Assembly (NCBI RefSeq): GCF_026151205.1
Contig: NC_087078.1
Location: forward strand, 4,915,675 to 4,979,674
Source: Bolinopsis microptera
Taxonomy: Eukaryota; Ctenophora; Tentaculata; Lobata; Bolinopsidae
Reading direction: 5' to 3'
Length of the DNA stretch: 64,000 nucleotides
Shown here: one piece after another, positions 13,201-28,200 of the stretch
How the letters are laid out: each line of letters begins with the position of its first letter
How positions within the stretch are numbered: the first letter of the stretch is position 1
Position numbers and translations under genes: made by a program
The notes under the pieces: model-generated
What the model saw: only the letters and a program-made list of their open reading frames with translations
Told to the model about the DNA's origin: nothing
Database searches by the model: none

Positions 13201-16200
13201 TCATCCCCCCCCCCCCCAGATAATACTGTGTCGGGAGATGGTGTGCTGGTGTGTTCCTAGCCCTGGTCACCCCCCCCCCCCCCCCCCCCAGATAATACTG
13301 TGTCGGGAGATGGTGTGCTGGTGTGTTCCTATCCCTGGTCATCCCCCCCCCCCCCCCCCCAGATAATACTGTGTCGGGAGATGGTGTGCTGGTGTGTTCC
13401 TAGCCCTGGTCATCCCCCCCCCCCCCCCCAGATAATACTGTGTCGGGAGATGGTGTGCTGGTGTGTTCCTATCCCTGGTCATCCCCCCCCCCCCCCCCCC
13501 CAGATAATACTGTGTCGGGAGATGGTGTGCTGGTGTGTTCCTATCCCTGGTCATCCCCCCCCCCCCCCCAGATAATACTGTGTCGGGAGATGGTGTGCTG
13601 GTGTGTTCCTATCCCTGGTCATCCCCCCCCCCCCCCCAGATAATACTGTGTCGGGAGATGGTGTGCTGGTGTGTTCCTATCCCTGGTCATCCCCCCCCCC
13701 CCCCCCAGATAATACTGTGTCGGGAGATGGTGTGCTGGTGTGTTCCTATCCCTGGTCATCCCCCCCCCCCCCCAGATAATACTGTGTCGGGAGATGGTGT
13801 GCTGGTGTGTTCCTATCCCTGGTCATCCCCCCCCCCCCCCAGATAATACTGTGTCGGGAGATGGTGTGCTGGTGTGTTCCTATCCCTGGTCATCCCCCCC
13901 CCCCCCCAGATAATACTGTGTCGGGAGATGGTGTGCTGGTGTGTTCCTATCCCTGGTCATCCCCCCCCCCCAGATAATACTGTGTCGGGAGATGGTGTGC
14001 TGGTGTGTTCCTATCCCTGGTCATCCCCCCCCCCCCCCCAGATAATACTGTGTCGGGAGATGGTGTGCTGGTGTGTTCCTATCCCTGGTCATCCCCCCCC
14101 CCCCCCAGATAATACTGTGTCGGGAGATGGTGTGCTGGTGTGTTCCTATCCCTGGTCATCCCCCCCCCCCCCCCAGATAATACTGTGTCGGGAGATGGTG
14201 GGCTGGTGTGTTCCTATCCCTGGTCATCCCCCCCCCCCCCCCAGATAATACTGTGTCGGGAGATGGTGTGCTGGTGTGTTCCTATCCCTGGTCATCCCCC
14301 CCCCCCCCCCCCCCAGATAATACTGTGTCGGGAGATGGTGTGCTGGTGTGTTCCTATCCCTGGTCATCCCCCCCCCCCCAGATAATACTGTGTCGGGAGA
14401 TGGTGTGCTGGTGTGTTCCTATCCCTGGTCATCCCCCCCCCCCCAGATAATACTGTGTCGGGAGATGGTGTGCTGGTGTGTTCCTATCCCTGGTCATCCC
14501 CCCCCCCCCCAGATAATACTGTGTCGGGAGATGGTGTGCTGGTGTGTTCCTAGCCCTGGTCATCCCCCCCCCCCCCCCCCCAGATAATACTGTGTCGGGA
14601 GATGGTGTGCTGGTGTGTTCCTAGCCCTGGTCACCCCCCCCCCCCCCCCCCAGATAATACTGTGTCGGGAGATGGTGTGCTGGTGTGTTCCTATTCCTGG
14701 TCATCCCCCCCAGTGGAAATAGTGTCACCACTGAAAGTTATCAGGAAAGTTACTGTAAGTTATCAGAAAGTTACTGTAAGGATTATCGATACACTGTTTC
14801 AGCTTTGTTCAAATTGACAAACACCCCAGTGTTACCTTCACTTGAGGTACATGGTCTCAGACAACTAACTGTACTAATACTTTACTAATAGTTTACTAAT
14901 ACTGCTGATAAAGGTAACGTACAGTACAAATACCTCGCTTGTTTACATAGTCAGTTGTGTGTTCTTTGGTAGAACTGTACCACTTTAACAGGTAGCACCA
15001 GAGACAACGTATTATGTATCATAATATGTGTGTAATTTAATGCATTTTCCTTTTTTTCAATCTGAATACTTTTTTCGAAGTTTTTAAAATTCATTCCGTT
15101 CCTGTTAATTGCATTCATTAAACCTGGTGCCAAAATATAATGTCATTACAACTTACAAGGAAATAATGTCATCTAATTCCGGTAGAGTTGCACTAATATT
15201 ATTACGATAAGTGCCTTTGTAGACGGTAGTAGAGCGGTAATACTTCTTATGTTGTGTGAGAAGTGGAAACCTCCAATTTTCAAGCATTCTCAGAAATTTA
15301 CCGTCAGCTCACTTAAAATCACCGTATATTCGTATATTCAATGCAGTGCACTTAGGTTTATGTGCAATAAACGCTTAAATGCACTTTAAGCTGACCTGTG
15401 AACCGAACATCTGAAGTAAACTAGCAGGGAGTGTGAATGTAGGATGCTAACTTTTAACTAAATTAGCTTTAGTTCTCTTTTTACTACATACAAGGTTTAG
15501 GGAACTGTGTCCTGTATAGTTTCCTCTGCTCTTCTTGTTAAATAGCACGTCAAGAAGTGTCAAACTGTCTTACTTACTGCCTTATCTGAGTTATCAATAT
15601 AATGTGCAGTGTCAAAATGTCTTATCAAAATGTGGTGTTATTATGATTATAGCAACTCACATATTTATCAAATATGCTACCAATTATTTCTCATAAGTTC
15701 TCCAACGTTTTTGTGTTTCCTTATCGATTCTGAGCTAAATAGCACATTTTCTGCGAATGTCGACATTATGTCGGTATTTGTGGGTACTTCACCCGGGTGT
15801 GTAACATGTAGTGCATGTACCATGTGTAAATAACCGCCACTTTGTAGAGTTGTGTAATTGTATGGTAAATATATCTCTACCGAAGCCAAATAAAGCGCGC
15901 ATGTTTTTGGTGTGACTATTTTGAGCTCCATACACAGTGCTACACTGTCTTTGTTGTTCATTATTAATCTCAGAGCTATATTATGAGTCATGCATGTGAT
16001 TAATATTGTACAGCAGATATTGATAAAATGGATCTGAATAATAAAATCAGTATTAATAATATGCATTAACTAAAGCATTACAGATAATTTCTATGTATTG
16101 AGTGTTGGGTAAATACTAAATAGGAGTTGTTGCGATTATAATGTGTAAGCTGGCCTGAAACATGTTATCAGCTAATGTCATAGTGCTCCTTCATAAACTA

Positions 16201-19200
16201 TGCTATCAGCTAATGTGGTGACGAATATATATGTCCACATACTGTACAACATAATTACTTGTTAAGTAATAATTTCGATATGTCGCCAATTTTCTTGATA
16301 TAATAAAAGTTATTTTATATGCATCCCTTGAATTGGAGCATAGATTGTGAGCGCGATGAAAACTGGTCGTGGAATACTAGCTATGTTCCATGTTCATCCC
16401 AGAATTTATTTAATAAACTCATTAATGTAGCACACTTAATTAAATCAATTATTTATGCTAATTAGTTATAATAACTCATTATTAATTGCTAATTTCAGTC
16501 AGTACGTTGAGAACTCGGACTCGCCTCTCTCCAGATTCTCACAACCCTCCACTTTCGAGAAGAGATTAGCTGCTAAACTCACACTTGAGAGTCTCAAAGG
16601 TATGTGGATACTATCTTACCTATGTTAACCATGTTAACTACGCTGGTATTTTCTGGTTCACTATTTTGTTGGACCATCATCTCTAGCGTATTCCATCTTG
16701 TACTTCAGTATTATTCCATAAAAAGAAATAGATGCAGACATTCATAGTTGTTCCAGGAGATGTCAGTTTTAAATAATATATAAATATAAGACAGAAGGAA
16801 CTCTGACTGACAGACCCTCCTCCGCAAGACTTACCTCCGCAAGATTTTCCCCCGCTAGACAATGCATGTTATGACGGATGACACTTCTCACGAACCATCG
16901 GAATCAGTCTGACAATAATGCAGCGTGAACCAACCACATTCTATAGCACTGAAAACTCCACTAAAACACTGTCAAATATGTCTGAAATGTTTTTGAAACA
17001 TACGTGAGATATTTTAAAAACCGTCCGCATACGTGGGTCTGTTGTTTCATGATTTAAACTTGAACCGCCAGTGTGTTTATTCCTTTTTTAAGTTCTCCTC
17101 TCCATGCGTCCTTGCCTGTTAGATCATAGTTATAAGTTAACACTAAAAAAACTCTAAATAACTTGTTTACTTGTAGTTTACACACTTTCAAAAGGTTCAC
17201 ATCTGTTTGTGTAAAGTTTGTCGCCCCTGACATGCACTAGGTGGCCCCTCTACAGCTTACATCCTCCTGTCACGTGCTCCTGTCACGTGACCGCGTGCTT
17301 GCTTCCCATTGGCTGACCCCTGCGACACTCTCTCGTTTGGTTGGTCAGCTGTGTCCACTTCTGTTCTACGATTGGCTGGTAGCTACCGAGTGAATGTTGC
17401 TTCTTCAAGGTGTGAGATGTTAGATATAATGGAAGATATCAGGTCCTTTTTAGAGAAATTTACTTAAATACAGCGATCTATTTACCAGTGACGTCAGAAG
17501 CAAGCGCATAAAAAGTTAGTAAAGAATACGGTGGTAGTATAAAGCATGCGCCACGGTTGTAGTTTCAAATAAGAAAAGGAGGCTATACTCTCCTTTGTGC
17601 CTAACTTGGTTAATCAACCACTTTCTTAATTTCCTAAATCTGACCTGGAATTGTGCACGTTCTCCCCACGATTCAACGATTGCCGGCAGGTAATAGTAGT
17701 TCCGCCCAGATGGAGATATTTTAACATTTGGTGTTGCGGTCTAAGTGGGTGGAAGTCTAATGGAAGTGGAGAGCCGGACACACCTTACATTTTCTGTCAC
17801 TTTTTAAACACTTGGCTGAGTTTTAAAACATTACATCATACTCTGAAACTCTGCCTGCTACCCGTGCCATTGGGCGAGGTTTCACTTATTTCACTTTCTG
17901 TTTCACTAATTTCACTTTCTGTGATCTGTCACTCCGCTGGATTATAAACATTACATCATACCTGCTGCCTGTGTCACTGGGCGAGGTTCATGTTTCACTG
18001 ATTGGAATTTTAAACTAAATCTTGGACACTGGAGAAGCTGGTAGCGGTCTTAGCTTTACTAGCCAATGACAGTTCATTTTGTAGGGATAAAACAAGGTCA
18101 TGTATTATATAATGTATTTGAAGTCTAGAATAGTATGTTATTTATCATTTACCCATACAAACAACACAGTCAATAGCGTGGGACCATTACAACTGATAAG
18201 AGAAACTGAATTCCATAGTCCAGTGATAATGGGAAAATACCTCGGCGAGCACCAAGCAGTAAGCATTATGACTGTACCCTAACTGATACTCGGTTCGTGT
18301 CCTAACTGTGCCCTAACTGTGCCCTAACTTTGCCCTAACTGTGCCCTAACTGGACCCTAACTGTACTGTGTATCGACAGATTACACCGTTTAGAATTATC
18401 TATTATTACTAGTTATTATTATTAGTTACAAGCGAGAAGTAACTATATAAACATTGTAATTGTCTCTGTTTAAGAGATTTATAATGTCTTTTATTAAGAT
18501 GATGATGATCCTCGAGAATTAGTGTTACCGTTTATTACAAATAATACTGAGTACTGACTACTCATCCAAACTTATCAAAATAAGTTGAAAAGGTAGCTGC
18601 TCCAGCTGTAAAACAACCTCAATATCGATGCTGTAAAGATCACGTGATCCCACAAACTTAACACTCCACCACCGTAATCACCCTACCTCCCAGCCCCCCT
18701 CAATTCTCCACAATTTCTCAGGGTCAGTAATTATCAGTGTCTGTTAAACACGTGAACCTCATCACATCATCTGTCTAAATAACACAGTTAGTTGGGAGCG
18801 AGTGTGTGGATTGTGTGGCAACTATGTGTGGTGTTTTGGGAGACGGGTATGTGGGACTCCCTCCCAGGTGGTGTTTGTCTGGTATGTGCCTGGTATGTGT
18901 CTGGTATGTGTCTGGTATGTGTCTGGTATGTGCCTGGCGTACCTTGAGAAAATTTCAGTGTGCAGACAAAATGAAATCGTGTGCAGATAGGATTCATATT
19001 GTTTACAAAAAATGTCGATGTGCAGTAAGAATTGCTCTTGTGCAGGCAACATAACAAGGTTACCAGGTTAAGATGTTTTTTCTACTCATAGTGCCTGGTA
19101 TGTGTCCGGTATGTGCCTGGTATGTGTCCTCACTGTCCGGTATGTGTCCGGTATGTGCCTGGTATGTGTCCGGTATGTGTCCGGTATGTGCCTGGTATGT

Positions 19201-22200
19201 GTCCGGTATGTGTCCGGTATGTGCCTGGTATGTGTCCGGTATGTGTCCGTTATGTGTCCGGTATGTGTCCGGTATGTGTCCGTTATGTGGTCCTCTTTGG
19301 TGTCTGATGATTTGAACACACTTAGCACTTGAGGGCAGTTCTGGAAACATATAATTGATACGACAGATTGTTTGTATCAGATAAGATGTGTTAATCGTCT
19401 ACAGCTTAGCAGCCCCTCCTGACAAGTGACGTATCTGGGTCACGTGGTTACGGTCACGTGGTTACGGTCACGTGGTTACGGTCACGTTACGTTTGTGGTG
19501 TATTTGGATTTTGGTGGTTGTCATAGTTTCACGTTGGTGTGGTGTGGTGCAGGTGGGTTAGAAGGGCGAGGTTATGAGGTAAATACTAAACATATGCTCT
19601 TGGAGTCTTGTAGAGTTATTGTGTCTGGAATGTGGATATCATTGTAAGAGTGTGCAGCACATGATATTAGTTGTGGGGAGTGGGGACAGTTCATAATGTT
19701 GGAATATGAGAGTTGTGTGCTCAGAGTGTTAGTTATCGTATACCCATAGAAACATACAGCAGGGTCATTACAAATGACAATAGAAAAGATAATAACTTCA
19801 ATAGTACAGTCTTGTGATAATGAACAAATACTATGGCTAGCTCCCTGCTCCATCACCAGTCATTACATATCCTTGAACACTGAACATCCATTACATTCTT
19901 GAACATCCATTACATTCTTAACTAGACTTTATGTTCCAAGATTTTGCTACAGTCTGATCAGCTCAGTTCCTGTAATGATACTTTCTGCACATGTCTGAGA
20001 TGTCAGTTGAGACTTGCTCTAGGATTAATTATGGTTTGAATTATGTTACTTTGACCTCTAATTTGCTTTAATACGGGTACTACTTGTGTAAATCCTAGAG
20101 AGGTCTAGACCTATTTACTGTAATTTTAATGCACTCAAAATGTTATCCGATCTTCATAATTTTAAATTGTTCGCATTATCACAATCTTAATGCAGCCCAG
20201 AAAAAGAGGTTACGATACAAAATGTAATCATGAATGCGATTCATCGAAATCGTGTACCCTAATTAATTTTATCATAATAATATGATACTAAGTCTTTATA
20301 ATTATGAAAACATAGTGTATAATGATATTACCAGGGTCTCGCCACTGTTAATCTCGATATCCCCTAACAGCATAACTATCTTACTACTTTCCGCAATTTT
20401 CCGCCATTGCCACTATGATTTGACGCGGCTGAATTTAGCACATTACGTAGCTACTATAATTATAGTACTCTGGATGCAGATCTAAATTTAACACGTCTCT
20501 CGCCTTGGCTAATTCTACAGAAGGTGATAAAGTTGGATTGGAAATTTCATTACTCATTGTTATTTAAGTTGTACTAACAATTTACTCAACATCCGGAAAT
20601 TCTTTCCTCAGTGAACAATCTACAGTAAATTACTTCCAAGTTACGGTTTTAGCAGTTTTATATTGCATAAGTTGTTGACTAAGGACGCGGACTGTGTTGA
20701 CGAAGGACATAACATGGACTGTCAACGTTACGTAATAATACCAGGAACCTGGCACATGATAATATGGTGTTGTAATCATGTTGTTCGTTAATAATCGCGC
20801 ATAATAAAGGAAGTCTCGACCGCACAGAATGTAGATTGTAGCACAGCTAGGAAAGGTTGGCCCCCAAATTTCGATGTTTTAGTGTAATTATATGTAAAAA
20901 TTTGGAGCTTTTCAGTGGCTTGTCAGTGATCAAGATGGAACAGTTTTAAACAAATGTCTCAACATTTATATTATATAATGTATCTTACTTTTGTTTCAAA
21001 GTTAAAAGAGGCAATTGCTTTTCTGTCCTGATGATATTGCACTCTAGCATTCCACTTTGCTGAATTTCACAACAATATTTGTAAGATAAGGTATTCGAAA
21101 TCTAATATTTCATAGCACCGTGGGTGTTCTAAAGTGCAACCCGCACGCCCCGCAGCCGTGCGTACATAAATGAATTAGTTGAAGAAGTAGAGTGAAGTAG
21201 AAGTGAAAGGGATTGATAGATAAATATTTAATTTCTTGGCTAGTTTCAATACGGAAAAGGATTTTTCCTTGATGCGAGAAAGATTTAAAATATAATATTC
21301 AGGGTCTGAAATATTTGTTTTGGGCAGTTTTATGAGGCTTGATTAGCGCCACTCACGAAAATATGCGAGGAATTTTTTACTCGAAAAATCATTAAAATTG
21401 TGAATTGTCTGTACTCAGGGTATACAAACAAGATTAGTAACGAGTTAAATATCAAAGAATTTGGATTTTCGAAGAGGTCTGAATGTAAACAACCCTTCCG
21501 TCATTGGAATCTAAATCTCTCCCCGGAAAATACAAAGTATGATCGGAATGAGCAGCTAATTTCAGTAGAACACTAACCGCCAAAATACTCATTTTACTGA
21601 TAACAGTAACGATTGTGCTGTGTATCTAATTAATGTTTACACAGATACATTCCTACTGTAATCGTTATTAAGTACATAATGATGTATCTATTTATCTGGC
21701 ATACTACCAGTTTTTCAATACTGATAGAAAGCGATACAGGCTGCGATAACGCAGCTTATTTGTTCATCTACCTTCTCATGTAATAACGCACATTCTCGTA
21801 TGTGTGCATTTTTGTGATATTTTCCTTTCGGTATCAAAATCACTAATTTGGTATCAAAATCACTAATTTGGGGATATAGATCTCCTAAGTTAAAGCGTAT
21901 ATATACGTGAACAATTACTACTATATATAGTAGTAATTGTTCACGGCAAAAGCCTGTGTTGTTCACTGGCGGGCGGCGGTTCAGCCCCCCCCCCCCCCCC
22001 CCCCCCCCCCCGTTTCACTGCGACACATAAATAGCCCCCACTCTAACCACATTGCCGAATACTTACAGTTAAAAATAGCCCATGTCACGGTCTACAATGC
22101 CAAATAGGCCCGTAATAACACGACCAGTTAGGGGGCTTATTGCATTAATAGCACTGCTACAGCTACCTAACAGCTAGTTTCACAGCACCTTCCAGGTGCT

Positions 22201-25200
22201 CCGCTACACTCCATTGGGTCCATCAGGAGCACTATTAATATTACTACATCTTAGTAAATTAGGTTTTACATTTTAAGTTGGAAATTTCAAACTCCCTAAA
22301 CGCTGCTTCTCAAGCAGAAAAAGGAATAAAGTTTTAACCTTATCAGTCCCTGAGCATTTTACATCCTCAATAGGATCTTCTAGTACCACGTTGGGATATT
22401 CTTATTGCACTATTTGCTTAGAGGAAATCTAGATCTATTATGAATCAGTCATCACTGATAGTGATGCAAGTGGAAACATATTCGGTATCTCATGCACCAT
22501 TCGTCAGTTTTTCTACAATAATTTTGTGCACATTTTCAAAGTATTTATAGAAATGAAATAGTATTTATAGAAATAAATTAAGATTATACGACACAAGAAA
22601 TTACTTTAATTTTAAAATAACCGTATTTTTATAGAATAAACGATACTTGAATGTTCTTTTTGTCGCACTGATAGAATTTGTAAAATGTGGAGTTGACGTT
22701 TATCTAATCGTTATCTTAGATGAGGTATTTTTATAGAATTATGAGAAGAAGTTAACTTTGTGTAACTTAAAGTAAAACACATCACATTTTATTATGTTAA
22801 TATTTGGAAAATTACTTCTCTTTTCAAATTTCAACAACCAATACCTGTACCCTGAACAATATTTCTCAATGTAGCACTAATTGCTACACCTAACTTGTTA
22901 CACCTCATCAAAGTATGGGTTTGTGTAGTACAAAGTACCCTTCACGTTATCTTTAGTATTTAACTAATTAATAAAATGTAAGTTTGTGTAGTTCAAAGTA
23001 CCCTTCACCTTATCTTTAGTATTAAACTAATTAACTAATTAGTATTTAACTAATTACATAAATGTAAGTTTGTGGATCTGTTAAAAAGGTCTTGTCAGAG
23101 GGTGATGAGAGAATTTATTGAATATTTGGGAACAGTAACATATTTCCAATTTCCCGAGAGACAGCCAGACGATACAAATTCTGGTAAAATTGATGAAGTT
23201 ATCAGATAATTAATAACAAATGAGGTTCATAGCATTTTTTAAATGTACCCTAAACGAACCTCAAATTATTTGTTATAATGTCGTGTTGAAAGTGCTGGTA
23301 TCTAACGACAGATCCGTAACCCACACCTGTATTACGTCACGTGACGTCACCATACCTGTATTACGTCACGTGACGTCACCACACCTGCATTACGTCACGT
23401 GACGTCACCACTCTCTACTGTACTCTAAAGTAGACACCTTGCAATTATTATTATTAGTAATAAACTTACAAAGACACCCCTGGATTACATATTGGTTACA
23501 TGATTTATCATTGATGTTATACACAAAACACACTCTGTGTATTGTAAACAATCGTCACGCCATGACGTCATCACGCTATGACGTCATCACACCATGGCGT
23601 CACACTAGGCTCGCTCTCTGATAACACAGTTACAAATCAACATTACTACGTTTTCAAGTCCTCCCTTTAAGCATTACCGGGTTTTTTGTAACACTGTGAT
23701 ATTCCGTGTCTACTGTCGGTAGTAAGGTGTGTGACAAGTAGGGAGGTGACTGTTACACATGATCAGTGATTACTGGTATTAGCAGTTAGATATGATCAGT
23801 GATTACTGGTATTAGCAGTTAGATATGATCAGTGATTACTGGTATTAGCAGTAAGATATGATCAGTGATTACTGGTATTAGCAGTTAGATATGATCAGTG
23901 ATTACTGGTATTAGCAGTTACACATGATCAGTGATTACTGGTATTAGCAGTTAGATATGATCAGTGATTACTGGTATTAGCAGTAAGATATGATCAGTGA
24001 TTACTGGTATTAGCAGTTAGATATGATCAGTGGTTGGAACTAGATAAGATCTGCCTCTAGTTTCGTTACTCACGAGGCGGTACCAGTTCACTTACAGACT
24101 GTAAAGTAGTACCGGTAAAGTAGTACCGTCACACATCTGACGTGTTTCACATCTAGTTTCACGAGATAACCTGGTACGAGAATCAAATGTAACCCAACTT
24201 TATATTAATGGGATATGATTGCCATCAGTTTTAACTCCCAACCTGTCTTTGAGTCCTTTTGTAGGAAATGTGGGGTTTTATCTGATATATAAGTGTATAC
24301 TGATATATATCACATTGTTCATTGTTCATCTTTAGAGACTAGAGAGGCATCTGATCCCTGTCACAGCGCCCGACCTTGGTCAGTTAATATAAGGGTGGCT
24401 GATTCCAGTTCAGTTCAGATATGTTGTGGGGTAACAAAAACTCGCCAGCCTCATTTCCCATGTTATTATTATTATGGTTAAATGTCTGCTAACAATGCGG
24501 TCAAGCCGCCTCATAAACCGCAGTTCACACAAAATATCTTATCGTAACGAGATAAGGTCATCATATTATGTGGTTCCACAACTAATTTATGTAATAGATT
24601 TCTATTTATATAATGTACACGCAATAGTTTGAGTCAGGTACAAATGGAGATGGTATACTCTTTTCACCCTAGAAGCCAAGCCTAGTTAAATACAGTGCTA
24701 GTTAATTAGTTAATTACGGCAGGTACTCGTTTATTGTAGTTTAGAAAATGTGGCTAACGACATGATAAATAATCATAAGCGTTTACTAGAAATTATTATT
24801 TAGCTCGCTTTGGTGGATTTAAGCAGGAATATCCGTAAGATATGGTCTACTGATGTATGTAAGGATCTTTATCTTAAAACTTTAAAAGAAATGCTTGACG
24901 GTTTAAGTAGTGCTTATATTTTATAAATAATACTGTATTTTAAGCTTATATTATATGAGTTCTATTTAACAAGTAAGTCTATCATAAGAGTAAGTATAAG
25001 TAAAATATGATTAAAATATAAGTAAAATGTAAATAAAATATAAGTAAAATATAAGTAACATATAAATAAAAAGTAAGTAAAATGTAAGTTCTATTTAAAT
25101 GTAATGATGAGGACAATTTTATTGCCTCAAGGAAATACACCGTAATTCATAAATAGATGTGTTATTGTATTGCTGAATGAAGCAATCGCTGTGCAGTATT

Positions 25201-28200
25201 TATATTCAGCAGATTGTTATAGAATAACGCATATATATTATGTAATGTAAAGAGAAGTAACGTAGACTTGATAAAATGTAAAACTGCTACACTTTTGTGT
25301 TTTCAAGTGGTGAAAATTTGACAGGCAGATAAATATCTGAATCCATATTAAAATGCTTGATAATATATTTGGGGATGTTATTCAAATTATGCACAATCTA
25401 TTGTTTGTTAATGAGATTGGTATTTCAGTAGGATGTGTAAGCTTTTTGGTAGGTCTCCTTTATTTAAAAATCGATTAAAAATTAAATGATTGTCTGTTCT
25501 GAAAACTAAAGCATTTGATCATTTTTGCACACTTTTTATCCGTTATTATACAATATACATCATTGTGGTTATTACACACGTTTCTACACGAAGAGAGATG
25601 TCCATCCGTGTAATAACAAATAACGTTTAAACGGCTTTCGTATGTTTAAGGAATGCCAAGTATTGGCTCGTGTATAAATGTATAGTATTCAAATATGCTG
25701 TAATTTACGTGTCTAATACTCCTTGCTAGATGTAAAGTACAATATCTACTAATATTTATAAGATATTCACACATGTTGTACTTCGGAAAGCTCCTAACTG
25801 CGTAAAGTACATGATGTCTAATACGAATATTCTATCTTTGTATTTAACTCGTAGTTCGTGTTGTGAAGATCTCTAACTGGTGTATTGAGTAGTTCACAAT
25901 GGTATTAAAATTAGCATATTCACATATCATTAACATATTCATACTTTTAACACACGACACCTTTACATTATTAACATATTCATACTACACACACAGTGTT
26001 GAAGAGGTAGTGAGTTGCCGAGATTTCTGAAAGTTTGAAACTGGTCACATTGTCAGAAAAGCGAAGAAACAGCTGGGATTTTGTAAACAGTACAGATTAC
26101 ACATGCACATTACCGGTTACAGATTACCAGTTACACGTTACACATCATTATTTAGCCTCACTTTGATCAGCTCACTCAGATATAATCATGTCTCTTTAGA
26201 CTTTACTGAGACTAAGTTACACGTTACACATCATTATTTAGCCTCACTTTTATCAGCTCAGTCAGATATAATCATGTCTCTTTAGACTTTACTGAGACTA
26301 AGTTACACGTTACACATCATTATTTAGCCTCACTTTTATCAGCTCAGTCAGATATAATCATGTCTCTTTACTGAGACTAAGTTACACGTTACACATCATT
26401 ATTTAGCCTCACTTTGATCAGTTCAGTCAGATATAATCATGTCTCTTTACTGAGACTAAGTTTACAGATGATGAATTTAATGTTACGGAAAGCTAAAAAA
26501 CTGGATATGTGCCATGATAGTTTCTCAGACTTGAGGTTAGAGAGTTAATGAGAACTAGATACCAAGATCAATTTGAGGTTTAAGTTTTAATGAAAACTGG
26601 ATACCATGATAAATCTGAGATTTCAATATTAATGTCCGACTGTGCGAACAATTTCTTTTTGTGGGTTTTCCGTTTGTTATAAATTAGCACATCTAGTTGG
26701 TGCCATGTGGTTAGATTATTCTAGATTTTCACTGTACCAGACCACTCAAGCTGTAAACGCTTGGATTCGTTAATGAAAGACTAATAATTGTGTCGCCCAC
26801 CGCTGACCAATACAGAAAATACAAAGAAACTTACTGATCCTTGTAAAAAGCGAGGAATTACCTCAGATAATGTTAAAATAGTGCTCAGCAGATTTCTTCT
26901 CCATTACAATTTTCATTCTGCTGTTCTATTGACTATTTCCTGCGCACAACATACAAGCCGTGCATTTAACACGTGGTAGCAACAAAGAAATTCCTAACAT
27001 ATTTATGCCCACGTGTTCCTACAATCCAGCACGTGTTCCTGCAATTCCGCACGTGTTTCCAAATTTACCCTATTAATTGGAGAATGGTGCTCACTGCTTC
27101 TCGCTGCTTCTCACTGGAGCTGCATTCCAGACAGACACAAGAGATTAGTGGAAATATTGCAGACATGCTGTCTGCATTTCACCACGGTTCAACTGTTCAG
27201 CAAATAAATTGATTGCATAATAATGTCTGCACTCTGCAGGGTGTATGCAGTATGCTAGCTAATGTATGGAATTGTTCAGATAAAATCACAGAGAAATTGT
27301 GTTGAATGTCACATTATAATATTACGTTTATAATCGTTAAAAAATCGATTATAAACGGGTTTTTTTTTAAAGCGCCCAATAAGCGATTATCAGCGCCGAT
27401 AATAAAATTTCGTTTATGGAAACTTGCCAGTTATTGCAATATAATTTTTACTGACTGTGTGTTTTTTCTTCAACATTATAGTGCTCTATTAAATTAACTT
27501 ATGAGTAAATACAAATCGTTACAAATACAACGTGTCTAGCCTACTGTAAGTTCAATCTCAGATAACTATCAGCAGGGACGTACCATATAATTTTTAGACA
27601 TAATACTTGATGCAGATTAATTGATTAATTACATGCTAATTATTTCAGATCAGAGTGAGACAGGTGCCTCTCCCACTCCCAATCAAGAAGGTTAGTATTT
27701 TACTAAATACTAATTCACTAATTTTATCTTAAGGATTTTACACTTGGTGGCTATGGGTAGTAATTACTGTTTTGTATCCTTTTTGAAACTTGAAACTGTG
27801 CGTTGTCCTATACACTAGTACATTGGCACGAAATACCAGACAAAATACCAAACCAAATTAACCACTGTCCACAAAATACCACATGCCATGTACTGATGTA
27901 CTCGTTTTGTTGTCATCATATAATTTCTTATAATGGTTGTGTAGATAATGATGAAGTGGGTGCAGTAGTAATGTACATTTCTCTCAATTAACCGAATTAA
28001 ATGTGTTTTGTAGATTACAGTGGATTCACTCCCTGTGTTTGCACAATTTTACACAATTCTCTCTCATATTGTATCAGGCTAATTAGGGTAATTACATGTG
28101 ACTGGAGTGTTGTTTCCCATCAATTATTACCTAATTAAAACAGACAAAGAATACTCCACAATTCTTTGTTCACGTTCCTTTGAATGATCATTGTGTTTGT

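Larger units (their letters stand above)
16600..27648. other. Intron 6 (11 kb), repeat-rich, no other gene seen
   Basis: Between donor AAAG|GTATGT and acceptor TTATTTCAG. Besides the repeats listed separately I see no supported coding exon. Around 17265-17360 there is a cluster of CACGTGAC words and CCATTGGCT/GATTGGCT (CCAAT-like) sites that could belong to an internal promoter, but no start codon or exon follows that I can support. A 58-base near-duplication lies at 17828-17890 and 17948-17990. Confidence 0.5.

Noticed and set aside
12839-14817. Many long open frames rich in Pro, Cys and Trp
   Set aside because: They are translations of the poly-C minisatellite in every frame and shift frame at each C-tract length change. 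No real gene.
17265-17360. CCAAT/E-box cluster as a promoter
   Set aside because: No start codon, exon or transcript evidence follows; kept only as a remark in the intron entry.
18788-19350. Frames with repeated His-Thr-Gly or Met-Cys-Pro
   Set aside because: Artefacts of the 11-bp GGTATGTGTCC repeat.
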